64,000 bases of DNA from Pseudomonas sp. NFIX28. Lineage in GTDB: Bacteria > Pseudomonadota > Gammaproteobacteria > Pseudomonadales > Pseudomonadaceae. Both the position numbers and the translations under genes were made by a program. The stretch is from NCBI RefSeq assembly GCF_900107395.1, contig NZ_FNPW01000003.1, positions 174,632-238,631 of the forward strand. The letters run 5' to 3'. Numbering within the stretch: the first letter of the stretch is position 1; the number at the start of each line of letters is the position of its first letter. This document shows, piece after piece, positions 56,068-64,000 of this stretch. The notes beneath the pieces were generated by a model. The model was not told the DNA's origin. It did no database searches and saw nothing but the letters and a program-made list of their open reading frames with translations.

Positions 56068-58488
56068 TCAGTGGCCATTTCCCGAATGGTCGCCCGCAGC
56101 GCCGTTGCCCTGCCCCGCGCCTTCGTCGTCATGGCCCGACTTGCCAGCGTCGGCGGCCTTGTCGGCCTCTGCCTGGGCCTTGTCGGCTTCCTTGGCCAAC
56201 CGGTCGAGGGCCTGCAAGTTGCTCTTGCGCACGCTGTCGACAAAACCCTGGAACGGCACGTCGGTGATGCCCACCAGGCCGAAATGGCCGTTCTCGCCGT
56301 CCAGCAGACGCCCGGTGACCGGTTGATCGAGGTACTGGAACCAGTGCACGCCGACAATCGACGGCTCGTTCAGCGCCTGCTTGAGGAACTGGCCATAGGC
56401 CGGGCCGCGATCTTCCTCCCGCGCCAGCTCGGTCACACCGCCCCAGAACGGGCCGCGATCGCGCGAGCCGAAGTTGAACTCGGTAATCAGCACCGGTTTG
56501 TCCAGCGCGCTCAGGCCGGCGAAGTCATAACCGTCCTGCGGCTTGAGGGTGTACAGGTTGAAACTCAACACATCGCAATACTGTGCACAGGAAGCCACGG
56601 CCTCGGGGGTGCTGATGGCGAAGCGCCCGCCCAGCAGCAGGTGGTTCGGCGCGTGCCATTTCAGCGAATCGGAAATGGTCTTGAAGTAAGTGTCGGCAAA
56701 TACCTTCTGGAAGTACTTGAAGTCGGCTTCGATCTCCGGATGTTCCGGGCTGGGCAACGGCGGCTCGAAGCCCGGGTCTTCCATCAGTTCCCAGGCCGTC
56801 AGGTCGATGCCCCAGGCCTTCGACAGGCCCGCCTGGTTTCGGTACTTGTCGCGCAGCTGCTTGAGGAATGCGCGCTTGGCCGGCACGTCGGTGGTCATGC
56901 GCAACGTGCCGTAGGCCAGGGCGTAACGCGCCTTGGGGTCCTCGCCGGGGCCAGCCCAGGCCAGTTCGTTGTCGGCGAAGTAGCCGATCAGCCATGGGTC
57001 GTCGCGATGATCGCGGGCGGCAATGGCCACGGCGCGCTCGGTGGCCATGGCGAAACGCGGATCGAACGGGTCGGGCATGCCGCCCCACCAGTCGGTGCCG
57101 GTACTGATGCTCGCGTAGTCGCCGACGATCGACAGCGGCAAGGTGTAGGGCACGCGGTCGTTCAGGCCCAGTGCCGGCGCGCTCCAGTTGCCTAGGGTGT
57201 TGAAGCCCCAGGCTTGCAGGCGATCCAGGGTATGGGTGGCCCAGCGTTGCTGGTCCAGGGCTACGGCCGGGCACGTTGCCGCGGCTGACGGCTCGGCGTC
57301 CTGCGCGGCCTGGGCCTGGGCCTGGGCGGCATCAGCCTTGGCGGCGTCCGCCACGCCAGCCCGGGTTTCGCTGCCCGGCAGGCAGGGCACGCCATAGGTG
57401 CGCTGCAGGTTGGCGCCATAGAAGTCATACCAGCGACCGGCGTTGTAGGCGCGGCCCCGGTCAGCGCCATTGCCGCCACGGTTGTCGCCCTCGCCGTAAT
57501 AGCCCGCCAGCGGCTCGTCGGCGCTGGGCAATGCGGAAAACATCCACTCACGGCCGGCGACATAGGTCTGGCTGCTATCCGCCGCGACCGCATTGACCCC
57601 CAGGGAATAAAACGGATGCCCTTGCGGCGTCACCAGGTACCAGCGACCGTGGCGTTTCTCGGTGCGAAAGAAACCGCTGGCCTTGAAGGTTGGCCCCTTG
57701 CTCCAGCCTCCGTAGGTATCCAGGGAGGCACGCTCGCGCTCGGCCAGCCAGTTTTTCAGTTGTTGCTGTTCCTTGGCCGCGGCGGCCTTGAGCTGTTCGT
57801 CGTTGGTGACTTTCTCCGGCCAGTTGGCTCGGGTCGACTGGCCGTAGGCATCCACCAGGCCACCGTAGGCCGCCTTGAGCGCCATTTCGCCGTCCTGCAC
57901 GCCAAAACGCTCGAGCAGGATGCTCTGGGCGGCTTTCGGCTGGTCCATGGACAACGTCACCGAGACCACCTGGCTGCGGTCCAGCTCGCCTTCGCTGCTG
58001 GCCAGCAGCACGCGCTGGCCTTCGAAGGTTATGGGCATCGGCGGGCCGGCCTTCATGCCCTGGCTCAGCGGCGAACTGGCGACCAGCGGCACCAGCAGGG
58101 TCTGTGCCGGGCCGGCCGGCAGATCGATACGGCTGACCAGGGTCTTGCCGTTATTGCTCTGGATCTTCACGTACAGGGTCAGGGCCCAGTTCATCGCACT
58201 CTGGATACGCAGGCTCATGACGCCGGACTGCGACCAGTCCCAGGCACCGCTCTGCGGGGTCAGGCGCAAGCTGGGGTGAAGCGCTGGATTGAAGGTCACC
58301 CGGCGCAGTACTTCGCCTTCGGCTGTCTGCTCTGCGTTGGATTGCGGCAGGCTGGCATCCACTGTCGTCACCTGCACCACATCGGCAGGCCGGACAAAGT
58401 TGAACAGCGTCTGCTGCCCTGCCGGCGCGGCGAACAACGGCGTGGCGAACAACAGGGCGAAGACAGCGGGTAACGAACGGCGAATCAT
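56068..58488 (-). CDS. Secreted agarase-like glycoside hydrolase (clan GH-A, GH50-like)
   Basis: Protein of 806 residues with a signal peptide (cleavage about LFA-AP, residue 21). An N-terminal beta domain of about 240 residues is followed by a TIM barrel with the clan GH-A pair: acid/base Glu508 in YFADNELAW (Asn-Glu) and nucleophile Glu670 in VLITEFNFGSRD. This layout resembles beta-agarases of family GH50. An Ala/Gln-rich insert (near residues 380-405) and a charged Gly/Asp/His tail (last 35 residues) are unusual. No other polysaccharide genes are near, so the substrate may be an exopolysaccharide; that is inference. Confidence 0.75.
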   Translation of the reverse strand: MIRRSLPAVFALLFATPLFAAPAGQQTLFNFVRPADVVQVTTVDASLPQSNAEQTAEGEVLRRVTFNPALHPSLRLTPQSGAWDWSQSGVMSLRIQSAMNWALTLYVKIQSNNGKTLVSRIDLPAGPAQTLLVPLVASSPLSQGMKAGPPMPITFEGQRVLLASSEGELDRSQVVSVTLSMDQPKAAQSILLERFGVQDGEMALKAAYGGLVDAYGQSTRANWPEKVTNDEQLKAAAAKEQQQLKNWLAERERASLDTYGGWSKGPTFKASGFFRTEKRHGRWYLVTPQGHPFYSLGVNAVAADSSQTYVAGREWMFSALPSADEPLAGYYGEGDNRGGNGADRGRAYNAGRWYDFYGANLQRTYGVPCLPGSETRAGVADAAKADAAQAQAQAAQDAEPSAAATCPAVALDQQRWATHTLDRLQAWGFNTLGNWSAPALGLNDRVPYTLPLSIVGDYASISTGTDWWGGMPDPFDPRFAMATERAVAIAARDHRDDPWLIGYFADNELAWAGPGEDPKARYALAYGTLRMTTDVPAKRAFLKQLRDKYRNQAGLSKAWGIDLTAWELMEDPGFEPPLPSPEHPEIEADFKYFQKVFADTYFKTISDSLKWHAPNHLLLGGRFAISTPEAVASCAQYCDVLSFNLYTLKPQDGYDFAGLSALDKPVLITEFNFGSRDRGPFWGGVTELAREEDRGPAYGQFLKQALNEPSIVGVHWFQYLDQPVTGRLLDGENGHFGLVGITDVPFQGFVDSVRKSNLQALDRLAKEADKAQAEADKAADAGKSGHDDEGAGQGNGAAGDHSGNGH

Positions 58489-58583
58489 AGGGACCGGGTG
58501 CTCCTTAACGACCGATGAGCGGCCTGTGTGCAGTCAGGGACATGAAAAATAGACAACGCGACCGGCCCACTGGCCGGTCGCAT

Positions 58584-60728
58584 TCAGGAAATTTCCCGAC
58601 GAAATGGCGGCAAGGCGTTGAGGATAGCCTTGCCATAACGCTGGGTGACCAGGCGCCGGTCCAGCAGGGTGATGGTGCCGCGGTCCTGTTCGGTACGCAG
58701 CAGGCGACCGCAGGCCTGGACCAGCTTGAGCGAGGCGTCCGGCACCGAGATTTCCATGAACGGGTTGCCGCCCCTGGCTTCGATCCACTCAGCCAGCGCA
58801 GCTTCCACCGGATCGTCCGGCACCGAGAACGGGATCTTGGCGATCACCACGTGCTCGCAGTAGGCGCCGGGCAGGTCCACGCCCTCGGCGAAGCTGGCCA
58901 GGCCGAACAGCACGCTGGAGTCGCCGCCATCGACCCGCGCCTTGTGCTTGTTCAGGGTTTCCTGTTTCGACAGGTTGCCTTGAATGAACACCTGCTTGCG
59001 CCAGTCGCGATCGAGGCCGTCGAACACGTCCTGCATCTGTTTGCGCGACGAGAACAGCACCAGGGTGCCGCGCGAACCTTCCACCAGTTCCGGCAGGTCG
59101 CGGATGATCGCCGCGGTATGGGCCGGCGCGTCCCGCGGGTCGGCGCGCAAGTCGGGAACCCGCAGCACCCCGGCATCGGCGTGATGGAAGGGGCTGGGCA
59201 CCACCGCCGTCACGGCCTTTTTCGGCAGCCCGGCACGCATGCGGAAACGGTCGAAAGTGCCCAGGGCGGTCAGGGTGGCGGAGGTCACGAGCGCGCCATA
59301 GGCCACGTTCCACAGGTTGCGACGCAGCATTTCGGCAGCGAGGATCGGGCTGGCGTTGACCTCGATGTCGAACAGCGAACCGCTTTCCGCCAGGGTCAGC
59401 CAACGCGCCATCGGCGGGTTGTCCTCCGGGTCTTCGGTGGTGAAGGCGGTCCACAGTTCCCAGTTGCCCGACGCGCGGGACAACAGGCTGCCGAACAGCG
59501 GGTACCACTCTTCGGCCTGGTTGCTGGCGATGCCGATGTTGACCTCGCCGTCCATGCCTTCCTTGAGCAGGTCGGTCAGGCGGGTGAACAGGTCGGTCAG
59601 GCGCGAGAAGCCTTTTTTCAGCTCGATGCCCATCTCCCGCATATGGTCGGGGATCACCCCGCCGACGAAACGATGGCGCGGCCGCTCGCGGCCCTCCATG
59701 TCTTCGCCGGTCTTGAAGTCGGCCAGTTGCTCGCAGGCGGTGAACATGAACTGTTGCTGGGTCTTGATCTCGCGCGCCAGCTCCGGCACTTGCTCGATCA
59801 GCTTGCCCAGGTCGCCCGGCAGCGGGTGCTGAGCCAGCAGTTTGGTGAGGTTCTTGGCGGTCTGCTCCAGCCAGTCGGCGGTGGAGCGCAGGCGAGTGTA
59901 ATGGGCGAAGTGGCCGATGGCCTTGTCCGGCAGGTGGTGGCCTTCGTCGAACACATAGAGGGTGTCGCGCGGGTCAGGCAGCACCGCGCCACCGCCCAGG
60001 GCCAGGTCGGCCAGGACCATGTCATGGTTGGTGACAATCACGTCGACCTTGCCCATGCCTTCGCGGGCCTTGTAGAAGGCGCACTGGCCGAAGTTCGGGC
60101 AATGACGGTTGGTGCACTGGCTGTGGTCGGTGGTCAGGCGCGCCCAGTCGGCGTCTTCCAGGGCGGTGGGCCAGCTGTCGCGATCGCCGTCCCATTTATT
60201 GCCGGCGAGCTTCTCGATCATGCTGGTGAACAGCTTCTGGCTGGCCTCATCGACCTCGATCTTGAAGCCTTCTTCTTCGAACAGCTGGGCGGTGGCGGTT
60301 TGCGCATGGCCTTCCTGCAGCAGCATGTCGAGCTTGGACAGGCACATGTAGCGGCCCCGGCCCTTGGCCAGGGAGAAGGTGAAGTTCAGCCCGCTGTTGC
60401 GCATCAGGTCGGGCAGGTCCTTGTAGACGATCTGTTCCTGCAGGGCGACGGTGGCGGTGGCGATCACCAGGCGCTTGCCGGCGGCCTTGGCGGTCGGAAT
60501 CGCGGCCAGGCTGTAGGCCACTGTCTTGCCGGTACCGGTGCCGGCTTCCACGGCCACCACGGCCGGGTCGCCGGAACGCCGGCCTTCGTCGTCGGTATCG
60601 ATATCACCCAGTACCTTGGCGACTTCGGCGATCATCAGGCGCTGGCCGTAACGCGGCTTCAGGCTCTTGGCTTCGAGAAAACGCGAGTAAGCGCCCTGGA
60701 TCGTGGTTTTGAGTTCGTTGCTGATCAT
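58584..60728 (-). CDS. dinG: ATP-dependent DNA helicase DinG
   Basis: Iron-sulfur helicase of the XPD/DinG family, 714 residues (E. coli 716), which unwinds DNA, R-loops and forks with 5'-3' polarity. Walker A EAGTGTGKT (Lys68) and the DEGHH box at 261-265 are present, with the four cluster cysteines Cys129 (RYMCL), Cys205, Cys210 and Cys216 (QCTNRHCPNFGQCAF). Motif VI reads QACGRLLRTEQDRG near the C-terminus. Divergent from the CopD-like gene. Confidence 0.95.
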   Translation of the reverse strand: MISNELKTTIQGAYSRFLEAKSLKPRYGQRLMIAEVAKVLGDIDTDDEGRRSGDPAVVAVEAGTGTGKTVAYSLAAIPTAKAAGKRLVIATATVALQEQIVYKDLPDLMRNSGLNFTFSLAKGRGRYMCLSKLDMLLQEGHAQTATAQLFEEEGFKIEVDEASQKLFTSMIEKLAGNKWDGDRDSWPTALEDADWARLTTDHSQCTNRHCPNFGQCAFYKAREGMGKVDVIVTNHDMVLADLALGGGAVLPDPRDTLYVFDEGHHLPDKAIGHFAHYTRLRSTADWLEQTAKNLTKLLAQHPLPGDLGKLIEQVPELAREIKTQQQFMFTACEQLADFKTGEDMEGRERPRHRFVGGVIPDHMREMGIELKKGFSRLTDLFTRLTDLLKEGMDGEVNIGIASNQAEEWYPLFGSLLSRASGNWELWTAFTTEDPEDNPPMARWLTLAESGSLFDIEVNASPILAAEMLRRNLWNVAYGALVTSATLTALGTFDRFRMRAGLPKKAVTAVVPSPFHHADAGVLRVPDLRADPRDAPAHTAAIIRDLPELVEGSRGTLVLFSSRKQMQDVFDGLDRDWRKQVFIQGNLSKQETLNKHKARVDGGDSSVLFGLASFAEGVDLPGAYCEHVVIAKIPFSVPDDPVEAALAEWIEARGGNPFMEISVPDASLKLVQACGRLLRTEQDRGTITLLDRRLVTQRYGKAILNALPPFRREIS

Positions 60729-60827
60729 GGTTCTTCGGGCGCGAGAAACGCTGGATAAATTTTCAGTGGTTCGGATCGGCCGCTATCATACCCCGCTAAT
60801 TCATCCCGCGCAGAACGGAGTACCCGA

Positions 60828-61292
60828 ATGACAGCCTTTGCCCTTGCCTACACCCTGCATGTCCTGGCCGCCCTGGTCTGGGTCGGCGGCATGTTTTTCG
60901 CCTGGATGGTGCTGCGCCCGGCGGCGGTGGCAGCCCTGGAGGGGCCGGCACGCTTGAAGCTGTGGGCAGAAGTCTTCCCACGGTTTTTCGTCTGGGTCTG
61001 GGTCGCGGTGGTGCTGTTGCCGATCAGCGGCGTCGGCCTGATCCACCTGCGCTTCAGCGGCTTCGAGACCGCGCCGCGCTATGTGCAGGTGATGATGGGC
61101 CTGTATGTGGTGATGACCGCGCTGTTTATCCGGATCCAGTCGTTGCAACTGCCAGCGCTGCGCCAGGCGGTGGCAGCCGAAGACTGGCCGACAGGGGCCG
61201 CGACCCTGGGCAATATTCGGAAACTGGTTGGGATCAATCTGATCATCGGCCTGTTGCTGGTGGCCGTGGCGGCGGCCAGGCCGATGTTCTGA
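60828..61292 (+). CDS. CopD-like four-helix membrane protein
   Basis: Inner-membrane protein of 154 residues with four helices (from TLHVLAALVWVGGMFFAWMVLR to LVGINLIIGLLLVAVAAAR). It matches the CopD domain pattern with conserved His10 (about TLHVLAA) and the HLRFSGF segment, which may bind metal or haem, but no copC partner adjoins, so copper transport is not implied. -10-like TATCAT lies at about 60783, and GGAG precedes the ATG. Confidence 0.8.
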   Translation: MTAFALAYTLHVLAALVWVGGMFFAWMVLRPAAVAALEGPARLKLWAEVFPRFFVWVWVAVVLLPISGVGLIHLRFSGFETAPRYVQVMMGLYVVMTALFIRIQSLQLPALRQAVAAEDWPTGAATLGNIRKLVGINLIIGLLLVAVAAARPMF

Positions 61293-61312
61293 GGCGAATA
61301 GCGGAAAGGGCT

Positions 61313-61375
61313 TCGCGGGCAAGCCTCGCTCCTACAAGGTTGTGCTGTCCGTAGGAGCGAGGCTTGCCCGCGATA
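61313..61375. repeat. REP pair in outward orientation
   Basis: CGCGGGCAAGCCTCGCTCC at the left and GTAGGAGCGAGGCTTGCCCG at the right, 15 bases between. The halves are in the opposite order to the other inverted pairs in this window. Confidence 0.85.
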
Positions 61376-61409
61376 GCGTCAGAATCAGCACCGCCTGTTC
61401 GAAGACCGC

Positions 61410-62168
61410 CTACAGGCGTTGCACGGTTACCGAACCCGCGGGGCCTGCCGGCCCTGGATGGCCTTCGGCGCCAGGTCGGCCGCTCTTGCCGCCGTCGGCA
61501 CGGTAAACCAGGCAACCCTTGGATTTGCCCCCTGCCCCGGGTTTTCCACCGGCGCCGGCCAGACCGCCGGCCCCGCCATCGACCCAGACCTTGATCTGCT
61601 CTGCCGGGTAATCGCGCGGCAACTCGACCCGCACCTGGGCGCCCGCCGCCCCCGGCTGGCCGTCACCACCGTTGTCACCGTCGGCGCCACGCCCGGCCTG
61701 GCCCCAGGTGCAGCCCGGCTCCTCGCCGTTGGCGCCATCGAGGCCGACATAACCCGGCGCACCGCTGCCGCCGCGCGCATCCACCGAAAGCTCCGCGGCC
61801 TGCAGCGAGGCGATGCGCAGGTTGAGGTTGCGCCCCGGCCGGGCCGCCTTCTGGTAAGTCCCGGGAGCCCCGCGGGAGGTGATCTGGCTGCCGGCATCCA
61901 GGTCGGCACGATCGACGTTCAATTGCAGGCCTTGTTCACCCGGCACGATCGTGATCCGCGCCTCGCGCCCCAGGCGCAACTCGCCGACCTTGACCTCGGT
62001 GACATTCGACGGAATCAGCAAGGTGCCGTAGTCGGCCACCTCCAGGCGTTCCAGTTGCAGGTTGCTGGTGGTGTTGGGCAGGCGCATCAGGGAGTTGGTC
62101 TCGACCGTCACCACCTGGGCCTGGGCCAGTGGGCTGCACAATGCCGCGAGCAGGCAGAGCTTACGCAT
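61410..62168 (-). CDS. Secreted collagen-like glycine-rich protein
   Basis: Protein of 252 residues with signal peptide (cleavage about AQA-QVV, residue 18). Residues 20-130 form a beta-rich domain with repeated VEVxLxxG-type strands. Two glycine-rich stretches follow, 132-177 (GAPGYVGLDGANGEEPG, GADGDNGGDGQPGAAGAQ) and 198-246 (GRPGAEGHPGPAGPAGS), separated by a 20-residue hydrophilic link. The Gly-X-Y pattern is collagen-like but short and interrupted. Its ATG overlaps the end of the DUF1145 gene by eight bases. Function unknown. Confidence 0.7.
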   Translation of the reverse strand: MRKLCLLAALCSPLAQAQVVTVETNSLMRLPNTTSNLQLERLEVADYGTLLIPSNVTEVKVGELRLGREARITIVPGEQGLQLNVDRADLDAGSQITSRGAPGTYQKAARPGRNLNLRIASLQAAELSVDARGGSGAPGYVGLDGANGEEPGCTWGQAGRGADGDNGGDGQPGAAGAQVRVELPRDYPAEQIKVWVDGGAGGLAGAGGKPGAGGKSKGCLVYRADGGKSGRPGAEGHPGPAGPAGSVTVQRL

Positions 62169-62439
62169 GAGCGGCCTCCACAGGCTTCGCCGCCTTGAAG
62201 GTTTGCAAGTGGAAAATGCCGGTCAGGAGAATTTGCAGGCGGTCTCGCCAAGGGTGGGCGCGGCCCTTGAGACTGCCGTTGAACAACAGCAGCTCCATCA
62301 GGTGGGTCAGCAGCAACAGGCTGCCTGCCAGGTTGATCAACAGATGGATCGGATTGATCAGCGGGCTGACCAGATTGATCAGCACCAACACCCAGAACAA
62401 CAGCGTCAACAACTTGCCCAGCCCCCAAAACACCTTCAT
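62161..62439 (-). CDS. DUF1145 family membrane protein
   Basis: Inner-membrane protein of 92 residues with two helices (LGKLLTLLFWVLVLINLV, INLAGSLLLLTHLMELLLF). The pattern fits DUF1145, whose function is unknown. The ATG has GGGGGG six bases upstream. Its stop lies inside the collagen-like gene start (eight-base overlap), so the two are coupled. The in-frame extension to 62568 is rejected because it holds no start with a ribosome-binding site. Confidence 0.8.
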   Translation of the reverse strand: MKVFWGLGKLLTLLFWVLVLINLVSPLINPIHLLINLAGSLLLLTHLMELLLFNGSLKGRAHPWRDRLQILLTGIFHLQTFKAAKPVEAAHA

Positions 62440-62567
62440 ATGCCCCCCTTTGCGAGTTTTTCTTTGCGCGCACAGTAACGACTTCGGCGAGGGATAAGCC
62501 AGAGGGCGGCGAAAATTCTCCCGCCGCCCCTGCCATGCCGTCGCCTCGGCGATCCGGCGTCGGTGCA

Positions 62568-63290
62568 TCAGCGCTGAATGTGCAGCTCCACCCGACGGTT
62601 CTGCGCCCGCCCTTCTTCGGTGGCGTTATCGGCGACCGGCTCGCTCTCGCCCTTGCCCTGGCTGGTCAGCTTGTCCGGCGCCAGGCCCTGGCTCAGGAGA
62701 AAGGCGGCAACGCTGCTGGCGCGGCGTTCGGACAGCCGCTGGTTGTATTCATCGGTGCCTTGGCTGTCGGTGTGGCCGATGACCTTGATGCTCATCACAT
62801 CGGCGCCCTGCAACTTGGCCAGCAACCCCTGCAACTGGCTTTGCGCTTGCGGGGTCAGCTCCGCCGAGTCGAAGGCAAACATCACATCGCCCTGGTCGCT
62901 GAGGGTGATGACCTCCGATTGCGGCATGGGCTCGACCGCGGGCGCGGCGGGGTATTGCGGCAAAGGGCAGCCACGGTTGTCGACCGGGGTATTGGCCGGA
63001 GTATCCGCGCAGCGGTCACGGCGGTCGAATACGCCGTCATCGTCCTCGTCGCCATCCTGGGCGTAGCAGATCAAACCACCGGTCACCAGGCCGAGTGCCG
63101 CGCCACCCGCAGCCCAGCCACTGCTTTCAATGGCGCCCAGGCCACCGCCCACCAGGCCGCCGAGCAGGCTGCAGATTGGCCACGTACGCTGGTTGAGGGG
63201 GGCGGTGCCGTCGCTGTGGGTAGCGCAGCCTGTGAGCAGGCTGCCGAGCAGTAGAACCGGCAAGGCGGCTCGCGAGAGAAGACTCATCAT
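62568..63290 (-). CDS. OmpA-family lipoprotein with glycine zipper and TSP3-like repeat
   Basis: Envelope lipoprotein of 240 residues. Lipobox LLTGC (Cys22), glycine zipper at 44-75 (SLLGGLVGGGLGAIESSG), a calcium-binding thrombospondin-3-like stretch DGDEDDDGVFDRRDRC at 79-94 followed by Cys108, and a C-terminal OmpA domain (130-240) with VIGHTDSQGTDEYNQRLS and QNRRVELHIQ for peptidoglycan binding. AGGAG stands five bases before the double ATG. The upstream paralogue at 63390 has the same architecture. Confidence 0.9.
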   Translation of the reverse strand: MMSLLSRAALPVLLLGSLLTGCATHSDGTAPLNQRTWPICSLLGGLVGGGLGAIESSGWAAGGAALGLVTGGLICYAQDGDEDDDGVFDRRDRCADTPANTPVDNRGCPLPQYPAAPAVEPMPQSEVITLSDQGDVMFAFDSAELTPQAQSQLQGLLAKLQGADVMSIKVIGHTDSQGTDEYNQRLSERRASSVAAFLLSQGLAPDKLTSQGKGESEPVADNATEEGRAQNRRVELHIQR

Positions 63291-63389
63291 GAATGCTCCT
63301 GTGTCACCGGCCCATACCGGTCACACAGGAGTAAAGACCCGCATGGGCGGCTGCACAAGCCGCCCATACCAGGCAATCACGCCGGGCAA

Positions 63390-64000
63390 TCAGCGGTTGA
63401 TTTTGATTTCCGTGCGCCGGTTCATCGCGCGGCCGTCGGCCGTCTTGTTATCGGCGACCGGTTGGCTCTCGCCGGCACCGACCACCGAGACGAAACTGCT
63501 GCGCGGTACGCCTGCGCTGATCAGGTATTCGGTCACCGATTGCGCGCGTTTTTCCGAGAGCCGCTGGTTGTAGGCATCGCTGCCCACGCTGTCGGTGTGC
63601 CCGGTCACCTGCAGTTGCGCGCTCGGCGCTTCCTGCTTCAGGCGGGTGGCGATGGTGTCGAGCTTGGCCTTGTCGGCGGCGGTCAGCCTGGCCGAGTCGA
63701 ATTCGAAATGCACATCGCGGATGACGATGGTTTCCTCCTTGACCACCATTACCTCCTCGACCACGGCCACCGGCTCCGGTGGGCAACCGTTGGCGTCCAC
63801 CTGCACGCCTTTAGGCGTGCCCGGGCACTTGTCGCGACTGTCCGGCACGCCGTCGCCGTCCTCGTCGCCATCGCCGTGCACCCAGCAATAACCGGCCGCG
63901 ACACCCGCTCCCAGCAAGGCGCCGTATCCCGCCCAGGATGAGCTTTCAATCGCGCCCAATGCAGCCCCACCGACACCCCCGAAAGCCGCGCAGGTCGGCC
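63390..64000 (-). CDS. OmpA-family protein with TSP3-like repeat, 5' end beyond the window
   Basis: Paralogue of the preceding gene; the frame is open to the right window edge so the signal peptide is missing. The visible 203 codons start with a glycine-rich GGVGGAALGAIESSSW, continue with GDGDEDGDGVPDSRDKCPG (TSP3-like), a valine/glutamate linker and the OmpA domain with VTGHTDSVGSDAYNQRLSEK and AMNRRTEIKINR. It lies 99 bases upstream of the other copy on the same strand. Tandem duplication is the likeliest origin. Confidence 0.88.
   Translation of the reverse strand, partial: PTCAAFGGVGGAALGAIESSSWAGYGALLGAGVAAGYCWVHGDGDEDGDGVPDSRDKCPGTPKGVQVDANGCPPEPVAVVEEVMVVKEETIVIRDVHFEFDSARLTAADKAKLDTIATRLKQEAPSAQLQVTGHTDSVGSDAYNQRLSEKRAQSVTEYLISAGVPRSSFVSVVGAGESQPVADNKTADGRAMNRRTEIKINR

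Noticed and set aside
58515..60758. Long plus-strand frame opposite dinG
   Set aside because: Antisense shadow of dinG, which has all helicase and Fe-S motifs.

Overview
This 64 kb window is a chromosome segment of a fluorescent Pseudomonas, probably of the P. fluorescens/protegens/chlororaphis assemblage. That assignment rests on protein-level recognition (EmhABC/TtgABC efflux, Pca pathway, Bra transporter, MucR-type protein, PdxH neighbourhood), high GC, and about ten copies of Pseudomonas-type REP/REPIN palindromes between genes. I see no rRNA, tRNA, CRISPR array, insertion sequence, prophage or integron: this is mostly core genome with a few accessory-looking genes.

Layout. 1-8.5 kb: 3' end of an old-yellow-enzyme reductase, an EamA exporter, then the divergent emhR-emhABC multidrug efflux locus with a recognisable TtgR/EmhR operator. 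8.7-21.3 kb: an OprD-family porin convergent with a complete protocatechuate branch of the beta-ketoadipate pathway on the minus strand (pcaR, pcaK, then pcaI-J-F-H-G-T-B-D-C), with 15-bp PcaR-like operators before pcaI, pcaK and pcaR. 21.8-25.1 kb: PitA phosphate transporter among small genes, including an orphan 38-residue CcoM-like peptide. 25.3-33.6 kb: RapA, an MFS transporter, a cysteine-cluster protein, an MHYT-GGDEF-EAL protein and a beta-hydroxyacid dehydrogenase. 33.8-36.0 kb: a solitary 727-residue protein with the nucleotide-binding and T7-loop signatures of the tubulin/FtsZ superfamily, the most unusual gene in the window. 36.3-41.9 kb: a DUF2288 gene and the braCDEFG branched-chain amino acid ABC importer. 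42.1-44.7 kb: a bufferin-type operon (bufA-bufB-bufC-doxX) behind an ECF-sigma-like promoter. 44.8-52.7 kb: LysR/SDR pair, a lipoprotein, an FAD-dependent protein, a cysteine-synthase-like enzyme, NhaA, a SlyB-like lipoprotein and a small membrane protein. 52.7-64 kb: pdxH, an OmpA-domain lipoprotein with a Lys/Ala/Pro tail, a serine hydrolase, a secreted agarase-like hydrolase, DinG, a CopD-like membrane protein, then a minus-strand envelope cluster (two OmpA/TSP3 paralogues, DUF1145, collagen-like protein), cut by the window end.

How the genes work together. The pca block is functionally closed: outer-membrane entry (porin, inferred), inner-membrane import (PcaK, PcaT), ring cleavage (PcaHG), PcaB-PcaC-PcaD to 3-oxoadipate, and PcaIJ-PcaF to succinyl-CoA and acetyl-CoA, with PcaR as the probable activator. 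emhR-emhABC is a self-contained ligand-responsive efflux module. braCDEFG is a complete importer. The buf operon should make and modify a periplasmic metal-binding peptide. All functional statements come from reading sequence and from family knowledge; no database search was run.
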